A DNA stretch of 64,000 nt, taken from the NCBI RefSeq assembly GCF_001905795.1, contig NZ_LIXJ01000007.1:1-64000 (forward strand). The letters are read 5' to 3'. Positions within the stretch are counted from its first letter, which is position 1. Each line of letters starts with the position of its first letter. The notes below the pieces were generated by a model that made no database searches, was not told the DNA's origin, and saw nothing but the letters and a program-made list of their open reading frames with translations. Positions 21,454-30,207 of this stretch are shown here, in pieces. The position numbers were made by a program, and so were the translations under genes. This stretch comes from Streptomyces sp. CB01580 (GTDB lineage Bacteria > Actinomycetota > Actinomycetes > Streptomycetales > Streptomycetaceae).

Positions 21454-24078
21454 GTGAAGGCCATTCGTCGATTCACCGTGCGCCCCGTCCTCCCCGACCC
21501 CCTTCGACCGCTCGGCGACCTCGCCCACAATCTGCGCTGGTCCTGGCACACCGAGACCCGTGAACTCTTCCAGGCCGTCGACCCGGAGATCCGGCGGACG
21601 GCGGAGTGCGACCCCGTGCGGCTGCTCGGCGCCGTGTCGGCCGCACGGCTCGCCGAGCTGGCGGCGGACGAACAGTTCCTGCAGCGGCTGGCCGAGGTGT
21701 CCGCGGATCTGCGGAACTATCTGGACGGGCCCAGGTGGTACCAGGAACAGCTCGGCCGGGGCGTGGAACTCCCGGCCGCCGTCGCCTACTTCTCGCCCGA
21801 GTTCGGCGTCACCGCCGCCCTGCCCCAGTACTCCGGCGGGCTCGGCATCCTCGCCGGGGACCACCTCAAGGCCGCCAGCGACCTGGGCGTCCCGCTCGTC
21901 GCCGTCGGTCTGCTCTACCGGCACGGCTACTTCCGCCAGAGCCTGTCCCGCGACGGCTGGCAACAGGAGCACTACCCCGTGCTCGACCCGGACGAGCTGC
22001 CGCTCACCCAGCTCCGCGAGGCCGACGGAACCCCCAGCCGGGTGGTGCTCGCGCTGCCCGGCGGCCGCTCGCTGCACGCCCACATCTGGCAGGCCCGGGT
22101 CGGACGCGTACCGCTGCTGATGCTGGACTCCGAGGTGGAGGAGAACGCGCCCGGCGAACGCGAGGTGACCGACCGGCTGTACGGGGGCGGCAGCGAGCAC
22201 CGGCTGCTCCAGGAGATGCTGCTCGGCATCGGCGGGGTACGGGCGGTGCGCACGTACTGCCGCCTCACCGGCCATCCGGCGCCCGAGGTGTTCCACACCA
22301 ACGAGGGGCACGCCGGATTCCTCGGCCTCGAACGCATCCGTGAACTCGCCGACACCGGGCTGGACTTCGACGCAGCGGTGGAGTTCGTACGGGCCGGAAC
22401 GGTCTTCACCACCCACACGCCCGTACCGGCCGGGATCGACCGCTTCGACCGCGAACTCGTCGCCCGGCACTTCGGCGACGAGGGCGAACTCCCGGGCGTG
22501 GACGTCGAACACGTCCTGGACCTGGGCACGGAGACCTATCCCGGCGGCGAGCCGCGCGTCTTCAACATGGCGGTGATGGGGCTGCGCCTCGCCCAGCGCG
22601 CCAACGGCGTCTCCACCCTCCACGGGCGGGTCAGCCGAGAGATGTTCGCCGGGCTGTGGCCGGGCTTCGACGCGGAGGAGGTGCCGATCGCCTCGGTGAC
22701 CAACGGAGTCCACGCACCCACCTGGGTCGCCCCCGAGATCCTGCGACTGTGCGGCCGCTGCGGCGGGTCCCCCGGGCGATGGGACGGCGCCGCCGGACCC
22801 TGGGACGGTGCCACCGACATCCCCGACGGCGAACTCTGGGAGCTGCGACGTGAGTTGCGTGCCCAGCTGGTCACCGAGGTACGCGAACGGCTCCGCGTCT
22901 CCTGGCACGACCGGGGCGCGGAACCGGCCGAACTCGGCTGGATCGACGGCGTGCTGGACCCGGACGTGCTCACGATCGGCTTCGCCCGGCGCGTGCCCTC
23001 GTACAAGCGGCTGACCCTGATGCTGCGCGACCGCGACCGGCTCAGGGAACTGCTGACCCATCCGGAGCGCCCGGTCCAGATCGTCGTCGCGGGCAAGGCA
23101 CATCCCGCCGACGACGGCGGCAAGCGGCTGGTGCGGGAGTTGGTGCGGTTCTCCGACGACCCCCGGGTCCGCCACCGCATCGTCTTCCTACCCGACTACG
23201 GCATGGCCCTGGCGCAGAAGCTCTACCCGGGGTGCGATATCTGGCTCAACAACCCGCTGCGTCCTCTGGAGGCGTGCGGCACCAGCGGAATGAAGGCCGC
23301 GCTCAACGGCTGTCTCAACCTCTCGGTCCTCGACGGCTGGTGGGACGAGTGGTACGAGCCGGACTTCGGCTGGGCGATCCCCACCGCCGACGGTCTGGCC
23401 GTGGACGAGGACCGCCGCGACGACCTGGAGGCGGGCGCGCTCTACGAGCTGATCGAGGACCGCATCGCGCCGCGTTTCTACGACCGGGACGACGAGGGGC
23501 TACCGGGCCGCTGGATCGAGATGGTCCGGCGCACGCTGCGCGACCTCGGCCCCAAGGTCCTCGCCGGGCGCATGGTCGCGGAGTACGTGGAGCGGCTGTA
23601 CGCGCCCGCGGCGCTGGCGCAAGGGGCGATGGACCGGGGCGCGGCCCGCCGTCTCGCCGGCTGGAAGGCGGCGGTCCGCACCGCCTGGCCGCGGGTCGCC
23701 GTCGACCATGTGGCGGCCGAGGTGCCGGACACGGTGGAGGGCTCGGCCGAGCTGGGCTCGACGCTGACGCTGCGGGCCAGGGTCACCCTCGGGGAGCTGG
23801 AGCCGGAGGACGTGGAGGTGCAGGCGGTGGCCGGCCGGGTGGACGCCGCCGACGGCATCTCGGACGCCCAGGTCCTCCCGCTGAAGCCCGCGGGCGGCCA
23901 GGACCTGGAGGGCCGCTGGCTCTACGAGGGGCCGCTGGTGCTCGACCGCACCGGTCCGTACGGCTACACGGTGCGGGTGCTGCCCGCGCATCCGCGGCTG
24001 GCGACCGGCGCCGAGCTCGGGCTGGTGGCGCTGCCGACGGAGACCGCGGCGGACGGCGCGGGCCTGCTCATGCGCTGA
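21454..24078 (+). CDS. glgP: alpha-glucan (glycogen) phosphorylase
   Basis: Releases glucose 1-phosphate from alpha-glucan ends with phosphate, using pyridoxal phosphate. The 874 residues contain the DUF3417-type N-terminus (LGDLAHNLRWSWH), HTNEGHAGF, THTPVPAGIDRF and the PLP-lysine segment ACGTSGMKAALNG. I use the GTG at 21454 with AAGGTGG 5 bases upstream rather than the ATG at 21430, since the family begins MKAIRRFTV. It opposes the GlgE synthetic operon and would mobilise the glucan stored by it. A hairpin follows. Confidence 0.95.
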   Translation: MKAIRRFTVRPVLPDPLRPLGDLAHNLRWSWHTETRELFQAVDPEIRRTAECDPVRLLGAVSAARLAELAADEQFLQRLAEVSADLRNYLDGPRWYQEQLGRGVELPAAVAYFSPEFGVTAALPQYSGGLGILAGDHLKAASDLGVPLVAVGLLYRHGYFRQSLSRDGWQQEHYPVLDPDELPLTQLREADGTPSRVVLALPGGRSLHAHIWQARVGRVPLLMLDSEVEENAPGEREVTDRLYGGGSEHRLLQEMLLGIGGVRAVRTYCRLTGHPAPEVFHTNEGHAGFLGLERIRELADTGLDFDAAVEFVRAGTVFTTHTPVPAGIDRFDRELVARHFGDEGELPGVDVEHVLDLGTETYPGGEPRVFNMAVMGLRLAQRANGVSTLHGRVSREMFAGLWPGFDAEEVPIASVTNGVHAPTWVAPEILRLCGRCGGSPGRWDGAAGPWDGATDIPDGELWELRRELRAQLVTEVRERLRVSWHDRGAEPAELGWIDGVLDPDVLTIGFARRVPSYKRLTLMLRDRDRLRELLTHPERPVQIVVAGKAHPADDGGKRLVRELVRFSDDPRVRHRIVFLPDYGMALAQKLYPGCDIWLNNPLRPLEACGTSGMKAALNGCLNLSVLDGWWDEWYEPDFGWAIPTADGLAVDEDRRDDLEAGALYELIEDRIAPRFYDRDDEGLPGRWIEMVRRTLRDLGPKVLAGRMVAEYVERLYAPAALAQGAMDRGAARRLAGWKAAVRTAWPRVAVDHVAAEVPDTVEGSAELGSTLTLRARVTLGELEPEDVEVQAVAGRVDAADGISDAQVLPLKPAGGQDLEGRWLYEGPLVLDRTGPYGYTVRVLPAHPRLATGAELGLVALPTETAADGAGLLMR

Positions 24079-24115
24079 GAGCCCGGGGCCGTCTCGTACC
24101 CCCGCGGACGCCGAA

Positions 24116-24150
24116 CCGCCCGGGAGAAGCGCGGTGCTCCTCCCGGGCGG
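24116..24150. terminator. hairpin glgP/M4 protease
   Basis: CCGCCCGGGAG (24116-24126) and CTCCCGGGCGG (24140-24150) make a perfect 11-bp stem with a 13-base loop between the convergent glgP and protease genes. Confidence 0.75.
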
Positions 24151-24242
24151 GCGTTCCGTACCGAGGTCCGGAACGTGGTTCGGGTGCTGTCCGGGCGTCA
24201 CAGGGTGTCGCCCGGGTCTCGGAGAGTCGGCCCGAAGCCGTC

Positions 24243-26276
24243 TCAGAAGGTCAGCTTGAAGCCGTTGATGGTGCCCTTGTCGCCCGAGTACATGTCCTGG
24301 ACCTTGAGCTTCCAGGTGCCGTTGGCGACCTTGGACGAGGCGTTGACCGTGTAGGTCTCCACGACGTTGTCCGCGGAGTCGCCGAGCTGGGCGTTCTTCA
24401 GCCGGAAGGTGCCGCCGTCCGGGGCGACGAGGTCGATGACCAGGTCACCGCGGTAGGTGTGGGTGATGTCCACGCCGACCTTGAGGGTGCTGGGGGCGTT
24501 GCCCGTGACACCGGTGACGTTGACCGAGGTGGTGATGGCCGCGCCGCGGTCCGGGATGGCGACCTTGGCGGTGCTCTCGAAGACCTTGCCGCCGGGTTCG
24601 GGGTCGCCGCCGCCGGGACGCGAGCCGACGTTGATGGCGGCCCAGGCGTCGGCGACGGCCTTGTACTCGGCGCTGGTCGTGCCGTACAGCTCACCGGCCG
24701 CGGCGAGGGTGCCGGTGCGGGCCGCCGCGTAGTTCGTGGTGGAGGTGAACTTGGTGGTGAGCGCCTTGAACCAGATCTTCTCGGCCTTGTTGATGCCGAT
24801 GCCGGTCACCGGCAGACCGTCGGAGGTCGGCGAGTCGTAGTCGACGCCGTTGATGGTCTTCTTTCCGCTGCCCTCGGAGAGCAGGTAGAAGAAGTGGTTC
24901 GCCGGACCCGAGGAGTAGTGGACGTCGATGTTGCCGATGCCCGAGTACCACGCGTCCTTGGACGCGCCGTCCTTGCTCGGCTTGTCCATGTAGCGCAGCG
25001 GGGTGCCGTCGCCGTTGATGTCGATCTTCTCGCCGATGAGGTAGTCGCCCTTGTCGGACGCGTTGTTGGCGTAGAACTCGACCGCGGTGGCGAAGATGTC
25101 GCTGGTCGCCTCGTTGAGGCCACCGGACTCGCCGCTGTAGATCAGGCCCGCGGTGTTGGCGGTGACGCCGTGCGACATCTCGTGCGCGGCCACGTCGAGG
25201 GCGGTCAGCGGGTTCGCGTTGCCGCTGCCGTCGCCGTACGTCATGCAGAAGCAGCTGTCCTGCCAGAACGCGTTGACGTAGTTGTTGCCGTAGTGCACGC
25301 GGGAGTACGCGCCGACGCCGTCGCCCCGGATGCCGGTGCGGCCGTGGACGTTCTTGTAGTAGTCCCAGGTCTCCGCCGCGCCGTAGTGCGCGTCGGCGCC
25401 GGCCGTCTCGGCGTTCTGCGGGGTGCCGTTGCCCCAGACGTCCGTGGTGTTCGAGAACAGCGTCCCGGTGCCGGAGCTGCCGTGGTTCAGGTTGTACGTC
25501 TTGTGGTTGCCGCGGCCCGCGTCCGTCAGCGTGTACGAACCCGAGGTGCCCAGGGTGACCTGGCCGCTGAACTGCGTGTTGCCGACGCCGTTGACGACAC
25601 CCTGCCACTCGTACAGCTTCGCGCCGGTGGTGGCGTCCGTGATGACGTGCAGCTCGTTCGGCGTGCCGTCCTCCTGGAGGCCGCCGACGACGGTCTCGTA
25701 GGCGAGCTGCGGCGTGCCCTGCGCCATCCAGACCACCTTGCGGGGTGCCCGGTCGGCCTCGGTCTTCTTGGAGCCGTCGGCCTTGGCGAGCCCGAGCGCC
25801 TGCTTCTCGGCGACGGCGGGCGCGACGTCGGCCTTCGTGTCCACGGCCTTCAGCTGGCCGCTGGTGACCTTGGACGCCTTGGTGACGCCCTGGGTCGCGC
25901 CGGACTTGGACTCCTTGACGACCAGGTCGCCGCCGAGCACCGGGAGGCCCGCGAAGGTGCGCTCGTAACGCGTGTGCGTGGTGCCGTCGTTGTCCTGGAT
26001 GACGTCCCTGACGACGAGCTTCTCCTGGGAGCCGAGTCCGAGCTCCTTGGCCGTGGCCGCCTTGGTCGCGTCGGCCTCGCGGATCAGCTCGGCACGCTGG
26101 GAGGGAGTGAGCTGCTTTGCCAGTGCACCGAACTTGGCGCCGGCGGTCGCCGCTGCCGCGGTCGTGTTGCCGGGGGTGGCGGTGGCCGTGCCGGCCTGGA
26201 CGCCGACGGCGAGAAGCGCCGCTGCGGCTATCAGAGCACCGGTCGCGGTGGCGCGACGGCTGGGCGTGGATCTCAC
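24243..26276 (-). CDS. secreted M4 (thermolysin-type) metallopeptidase
   Basis: An extracellular zinc protease of 677 residues. It shows a Sec signal peptide (about 1-34), an FTP/PepSY propeptide to about 215, the M4 catalytic domain with HEMSH at 365-369 and zinc ligand Glu389 in GGLNEATSD, then a C-terminal P-domain (about 555-677, ending GTINGFKLTF) like those of proprotein convertases. The GTG at 26276 has AAGGAGT 6 bases upstream. Secreted neutral proteases of this type supply amino acids or process mycelial proteins. No inhibitor or chaperone gene is adjacent. Confidence 0.96.
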   Translation of the reverse strand: MRSTPSRRATATGALIAAAALLAVGVQAGTATATPGNTTAAAATAGAKFGALAKQLTPSQRAELIREADATKAATAKELGLGSQEKLVVRDVIQDNDGTTHTRYERTFAGLPVLGGDLVVKESKSGATQGVTKASKVTSGQLKAVDTKADVAPAVAEKQALGLAKADGSKKTEADRAPRKVVWMAQGTPQLAYETVVGGLQEDGTPNELHVITDATTGAKLYEWQGVVNGVGNTQFSGQVTLGTSGSYTLTDAGRGNHKTYNLNHGSSGTGTLFSNTTDVWGNGTPQNAETAGADAHYGAAETWDYYKNVHGRTGIRGDGVGAYSRVHYGNNYVNAFWQDSCFCMTYGDGSGNANPLTALDVAAHEMSHGVTANTAGLIYSGESGGLNEATSDIFATAVEFYANNASDKGDYLIGEKIDINGDGTPLRYMDKPSKDGASKDAWYSGIGNIDVHYSSGPANHFFYLLSEGSGKKTINGVDYDSPTSDGLPVTGIGINKAEKIWFKALTTKFTSTTNYAAARTGTLAAAGELYGTTSAEYKAVADAWAAINVGSRPGGGDPEPGGKVFESTAKVAIPDRGAAITTSVNVTGVTGNAPSTLKVGVDITHTYRGDLVIDLVAPDGGTFRLKNAQLGDSADNVVETYTVNASSKVANGTWKLKVQDMYSGDKGTINGFKLTF

Positions 26277-26726
26277 GCGAACTCCTTCTGCAAGGGGGGT
26301 ACCGGCCGGTGGGTGTCAGCCGGCCGGCGAATGAGAAGTGCGCAGAACGGGGTGAAGAGTGTCAGCCGGAGGGTGTTCCTGTCAGGAGCGCGTCAACAAC
26401 TTGGCCGGATCTCGTTCGTTGCCGGAAAGACCATGTTCGTTAAGCGGACGTTTCGCCGATCAACACCGGGGTGGCGTAGAGGGGCCCGCACCGGCTGAAT
26501 CCACGGTGCGGGATGGTGTCGGCTCTGTGGCGGCCGTATTCGAACATCGGCTCAGGCGGCGGGCGTTGGTGGTGGCTGAGATGGTGTGGGGTGTGGCTGA
26601 AACTCATCGCCTTGGCGGGAGTGGGTGGTGCGGCCCCGGGCCCGTACACCGACCGGAGCCGCGTGGCGACGACTTCAAGCCCCGACGCGGTACGGGGGGC
26701 GGGGGCGCGGGGGAGGCGAAACGCGA

Positions 26727-26758
26727 CGCCCCGCCCCGATGCGCGTCGGGGCGGGGCG
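26727..26758 (-). terminator. hairpin downstream of GNAT gene
   Basis: A 13-bp perfect stem (26727-26739 with 26746-26758) with a 6-base loop lies about 110 bases after the GNAT stop on the minus strand. The flank continues as GGGGC repeats, so alternative pairings exist. Confidence 0.6.
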
Positions 26759-26835
26759 GGGCGGGGCGTGCGTGCGTGTTGTGGAGTTCTCGGTCCCGGG
26801 TGGCGTAGGAGAGGAAGCTCCGCCAGGAGACAGCA

Positions 26836-26852
26836 CTCCTCGCATTCGCTTC
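26836..26852. repeat. 17-bp copy of the XRE gene 3' end
   Basis: CTCCTCGCATTCGCTTC here is identical to 27837-27853, which encodes the last residues KRMRG of the XRE regulator. Read on the minus strand it again gives PKRMRGVL. It looks like a leftover of a duplicated or replaced regulator gene behind the GNAT gene. Confidence 0.5.
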
Positions 26853-26869
26853 GGCGGGTCCCTCGCAGG

Positions 26870-27415
26870 CTACTCGTCGTTCCAGTCCGGCGGCGTCGTC
26901 ACGCCGGAGAGCCAGTCGCGGCGCAGGATCGCGTATCCGACCGCATCGTGGACGCGCCCCTGCTCGCCGGGCCAGGCCTCGCGGTGATGCGCTTCCTTCA
27001 CGTACCCGCTGGACAGAAACGTGCGGCGCATCGCGCGGTTGTCCTGGCGTGTGGTGCCCTCGATCCTCCGAAGGCCGGGGAACTCGGTGAACAGGTAGTG
27101 CGTCAGCCAGGTCAGGGCCTGTCCGCCCAGGCCCCGACCCCGGTGGGCTCCGCCGATCCTGAGGTCGAACAGCGGCGCGCCTCCGTGGAGCACATCGGCG
27201 AGGTCGAACAGCCGGATCAGACCGACTCTTTCACCGCCTTCGCCGATCCAGAAGGTGCGGCTGTCGTCACCGTCGTAGAAGCCGTCGCGGACCCGTTGGC
27301 GGATGGTGGCGCGGTCGAGCACCGTCGGTCCGTGGAACGGCCACGGCTCATTGATCAGGAAGTCGGCCAGAGCGTCGGAGTCGGAGGCGACGAGGCGTTG
27401 GTAGGTGGTGTCCAC
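26870..27415 (-). CDS. GNAT-family N-acetyltransferase
   Basis: A 181-residue acetyltransferase of the RimJ/RimL-like GNAT fold. The acetyl-CoA pyrophosphate loop is seen as GGAHRGRGLGGQAL, followed by the helix ending LFTEFPGLRRIEG and TRQDNRAMRRTFLSSGYV, the pattern of small-molecule or N-terminal acetylating GNATs. I use the GTG at 27415, 8 bases after AGGG; a GTG at 27424 is also possible. It sits between the DUF397/XRE pair and a fragment resembling the end of that XRE gene. The substrate is unknown. Confidence 0.88.
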   Translation of the reverse strand: MDTTYQRLVASDSDALADFLINEPWPFHGPTVLDRATIRQRVRDGFYDGDDSRTFWIGEGGERVGLIRLFDLADVLHGGAPLFDLRIGGAHRGRGLGGQALTWLTHYLFTEFPGLRRIEGTTRQDNRAMRRTFLSSGYVKEAHHREAWPGEQGRVHDAVGYAILRRDWLSGVTTPPDWNDE

Positions 27416-27544
27416 GGCGCGCACCCTACGGATCGATCACCGCTCCCGGAAACGGATTTCGAAGGCTTCGGTCGGAGCCGGAGCCGGAGCCGGGTCTGGG
27501 CCTGGGACCAGGGTGGGAGGAGCGGCAGGGTGTCGGCGTCCCGG

Positions 27545-27584
27545 CCGGCTCCGCCACCGCTGCGGTGTGCGGTGGCGGAGCCGG
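27545..27584 (-). terminator. hairpin downstream of DUF397 gene
   Basis: CCGGCTCCGCCACC (27545-27558) and GGTGGCGGAGCCGG (27571-27584) form a perfect 14-bp stem with a 12-base loop, 45 bases after the DUF397 stop. A short GGAGCC repeat run lies beyond it at about 27473-27492. Confidence 0.8.
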
Positions 27585-27628
27585 GGTACGAGCGCGTGGC
27601 GCTTCTCGTGTTCGTACGGAGGGAATGC

Positions 27629-27832
27629 TCAGCCGTGCGTCGCGTACGGCAGGAAGTCGCACCATGCCTCGGGGGTGACGGTGAGTCGGGGGCTCCGGTC
27701 CAGCTTGGAGTCCCGTACGTGGACGGCCGTGGCCGGCTCCGAGGCGGCCCGGGACATCGCCACCTCGACGCAGTCGTCGCCCTGCGAGCCGCTGTAACTG
27801 CTCTTGAACCAGGTCAGTTCGGACGTGCTCAT
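27629..27832 (-). CDS. DUF397 small protein
   Basis: A 67-residue DUF397 protein, recognised by WFKSSYSGSQGDDCVEVA and the closing RDSKLDRSPRLTVTPEAW segment. Its ATG overlaps the XRE stop as ATGA. In Streptomyces, DUF397 genes nearly always follow an XRE/DUF5753 regulator; such pairs (WhiJ/AbaA type) affect differentiation and have been proposed to behave like toxin-antitoxin modules. The exact role here is unknown. Confidence 0.93.
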   Translation of the reverse strand: MSTSELTWFKSSYSGSQGDDCVEVAMSRAASEPATAVHVRDSKLDRSPRLTVTPEAWCDFLPYATHG

Positions 27833-28824
27833 AGCGCTCCTCGCATTCGCTTCAACAGGCTGAGGGAATCCTCGGGGGTCAGGGCCTGTGAGCGCAGTGA
27901 AGCATATCGCCGGTGGAGGCGGCTGATCTCCTTCACGTCAGTGATGAAGCGTCCGTTCTCCTGCCCCTCCGAGTACCCGAACCACCGGTGTTCCGGGGTC
28001 TCCGCCAGTCGCATCGGCCCGTCCAACCCCGCGTGCACCGGCTGCCGCAGCGGCATCAGTTGGAACTCGACGTTCCAGTGCCGCTCGATCACGTCCAGCA
28101 GGTGGTCGTACTGCTCGCGCGTCACGTCCTCCCCGCCCGTGTGCCGTTCCAGCACCGCCTGTTCCACGATGAAACTGAACGTCGTCGGCGGCTTCCGGCG
28201 CGTGGACAGCAGTTCTTGGCGGTCCAGTCGTGCCGCGACACGCGCGTTCAATTCCTCCTCGTCCGGTCGCGGCGGCACACTGAGCGACACCGCCCGCGTG
28301 TACGCCTCCGTCTGCAACAGGCCCGGCACCACACGGCACTCGTACGTGTACAGACTCACCGCGTCCGCCTCGATGCCCGCCCATTGCCGGAACCAATTCG
28401 CGATGCCCGGCCGTCGGGACAGATGCCGCGCTGCTCCCCGCAGTGCCCCGAACGCGTCCAGGACCTCCTCCGCCCGCTCCACGAATTCGAGCGAGGGGAA
28501 CCGGCGGCCCTGCTCGATGGAGGCGACCGTGGGAACCGAGTACCGGACCTGCGGGGCGAACTCCTCCTGCGTCAGCCGCGCCCGCCTGCGGAACGCCTTG
28601 ACGACCGCGCCGAACGCCTTGAGGCTGTCCGATGCCTCCGGCTCGCCATCGCAAGCGAGTTGGCCGTTGGTGAAGCCGCTGCCGCCGGTCCCGCTGACCG
28701 CGACCGCACTGCCTGCCGCCTTACTGCCCGTGGCCGTACTGTCGGCCTTCGTGATGCCTGCGGTCGTACTGTCTGTGGCCGTGCCACTCGCCTCCGCACT
28801 GCCCGCCTCCGCACTGTCCGTCAC
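27829..28824 (-). CDS. XRE regulator with DUF5753 domain
   Basis: A 331-residue regulator: a low-complexity Ala/Ser/Thr/Asp head (about 1-55), an HTH_XRE domain (FGAVVKAFRRRARLTQEEFAP and VPTVASIEQGRRFPS) and the DUF5753 ligand-like domain from about 120 (QWAGIEADAVSLYTYE, VPGLLQTEAYTRAV) to MRGAL at the end. The GTG at 28824 is preceded by GCAGG; a start nearer the HTH cannot be excluded because the head is atypical. It partners the DUF397 gene that overlaps its stop and is divergent from the patatin gene. Confidence 0.92.
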   Translation of the reverse strand: MTDSAEAGSAEASGTATDSTTAGITKADSTATGSKAAGSAVAVSGTGGSGFTNGQLACDGEPEASDSLKAFGAVVKAFRRRARLTQEEFAPQVRYSVPTVASIEQGRRFPSLEFVERAEEVLDAFGALRGAARHLSRRPGIANWFRQWAGIEADAVSLYTYECRVVPGLLQTEAYTRAVSLSVPPRPDEEELNARVAARLDRQELLSTRRKPPTTFSFIVEQAVLERHTGGEDVTREQYDHLLDVIERHWNVEFQLMPLRQPVHAGLDGPMRLAETPEHRWFGYSEGQENGRFITDVKEISRLHRRYASLRSQALTPEDSLSLLKRMRGAL

Positions 28825-28949
28825 GACTGGTACCTGCCTTCCCTTGGCCCGTAACTCCGTTCGAGCAAAGGGGACTTCACGTCGTCCCGGCGCTCGCACC
28901 CGATTCCGGAATCGTTACGGAAAGTCAGCGCGCGAGTCCACTCCGTGCA

Positions 28950-28974
28950 CCCGTACGCTGACGCGGCGTACGGG
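28950..28974. promoter_or_regulatory. inverted repeat in XRE/patatin divergent region
   Basis: CCCGTACGC and GCGTACGGG (28950-28958, 28966-28974) form a perfect 9-7-9 repeat, 121 bases before the patatin ATG. It can be an operator or a transcript hairpin. The 270-base gap otherwise shows no gene. Confidence 0.45.
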
Positions 28975-29094
28975 TCGGCGATCTGGTGCCCGTGCGCACG
29001 GTCTTTCGCATCGTCGTCCGGCAGGGTGGGTGCGGCCCCGCCCGTGATGTGTCGCGGCGGGAGAACCCGGGCATGTTCCAGCGGGGGTGGTGCC

Positions 29095-30207
29095 ATGCGG
29101 GTGCCTGATGCCGGAAGCGGGGCCGGGTACTGGGACCCGGACCATCCCGTCCTGGAGATCCTGCGCGCCCGGCGCGCTTCGGGGAGCCTGCCGGGGCGGC
29201 GCGAGGACGGGGCGCGCGTGGCGCTCGCCGTGGAGGGCGGCGGCATGCGGGGAGTCGTCTCGGCGGCGATGCTGTCCCAACTTGAGGACTACGGCTACAA
29301 GAACGCCTTCGATGTCGTCTACGGCTGCTCCTCCGGAGGCATCAACGCGGCCTACTTCCTGGCCGGGGAGACCTGGTACCCGCTCTCGATCTACTACGAC
29401 GACCTGACGACGAAACAGTTCGTCGACTTCTCAAGGATGTTGCGGCGCAGGCCCATCCTCGACCTGTCGTACTCCTTCGACCGCGTCATGGAACAGGTCA
29501 AGCCCCTCGACTACGAGGCGGTCATCGCCTCGCCGATCCCGCTGGCCGTGCCGGTCACCGACGTCGACGCCCTGCGGACCGTCGTGCTGCGGGACTTCGT
29601 CGGCCGTCGGGACCTCAAGGACACGTTGCGGGCCTCCGCCTGGCTGCCCGTCGCTCTGCCCGGCACGGTCCCCATGCCGGACGGGAGGCGCGCCGTCGAC
29701 GGTGGGGTGCTCACCGCCCTGCCCTTCCGGCTCGCGGTCGACGACGGCTGTACACACGTCCTCTCCCTCAGCACCCGCCCCATGCGGGCGGCGGGCGGCG
29801 GACTCACCCTCGCGCACCGCCTCACCGGCCTGCACCTGGAGCGCATGCGCACCGGGCTCGGCCGCGGCTACCTGGCGGCGATCCGGCAGAAGCGCCGGGA
29901 CCAGGAGCGGCTGCGCCGACTGCGTACGGCCCCGGAGGCCGATGCGCCATACGTCCTCGATCTGGCGCCGCTGCCCTGGATGCCCGAGATCAAGCGCCAC
30001 GAGCTGAACCAACGCCGACTCCTCGACGGCGCCCGCGCGGCGTACGGGATCGCCTTCTGCGCCACCGAGCGCCGGTCCGTCGAGCTGATCCGCCGCGGAG
30101 GCATCCGCACCATGCCGAGACTGATGGTGGTGGACACCGAGAATGGAGAACCGAGGCCCGACCCCGGACCTGCTGGTCGCGGCGCTGCGCGAGCTGAGGG
30201 GTCATAG
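29095..30207 (+). CDS. patatin-like phospholipase
   Basis: A 370-residue lipid acyl hydrolase of the patatin fold. The oxyanion hole GGGMRG (48-53), the nucleophile Ser79 in GCSSG, and the second dyad residue Asp202 in VDGGVL are all intact, so it should be active. No signal peptide or membrane segment is seen, so it acts from the cytoplasm, presumably on membrane lipid. The ATG at 29095 is preceded by GGGGGTGG. Its last 65 bases overlap the next gene, indicating tight coupling with the membrane kinase-like protein. No nucleotide cyclase or other known defence gene flanks it. Confidence 0.92.
   Translation: MRVPDAGSGAGYWDPDHPVLEILRARRASGSLPGRREDGARVALAVEGGGMRGVVSAAMLSQLEDYGYKNAFDVVYGCSSGGINAAYFLAGETWYPLSIYYDDLTTKQFVDFSRMLRRRPILDLSYSFDRVMEQVKPLDYEAVIASPIPLAVPVTDVDALRTVVLRDFVGRRDLKDTLRASAWLPVALPGTVPMPDGRRAVDGGVLTALPFRLAVDDGCTHVLSLSTRPMRAAGGGLTLAHRLTGLHLERMRTGLGRGYLAAIRQKRRDQERLRRLRTAPEADAPYVLDLAPLPWMPEIKRHELNQRRLLDGARAAYGIAFCATERRSVELIRRGGIRTMPRLMVVDTENGEPRPDPGPAGRGAARAEGS

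Larger units (their letters stand above)
26277..26869. other. 593-base gap between protease and GNAT gene
   Basis: No gene is supported. The protease promoter must lie in 26277-26450, where TTGACG on the minus strand (26396-26391) and the dyad TCCTG-T-CAGGA (26377-26387) are seen, but no convincing -10. The remainder carries a terminator hairpin and, at 26836-26852, a fragment identical to the 3' end of the XRE gene at 27829. Confidence 0.6.

Noticed and set aside
26391..26396. Protease promoter -35 TTGACG
   Set aside because: No acceptable -10 element was found at 16-19 bases, so no promoter is claimed.
23232..26498. 1088-codon plus-strand open frame
   Set aside because: It is out of frame with glgP and antisense to the M4 protease; high-GC codon bias leaves such frames open.
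29095..30207. Patatin as a CBASS effector
   Set aside because: No CD-NTase cyclase or CBASS accessory gene lies nearby; the partner is a kinase-like membrane protein.
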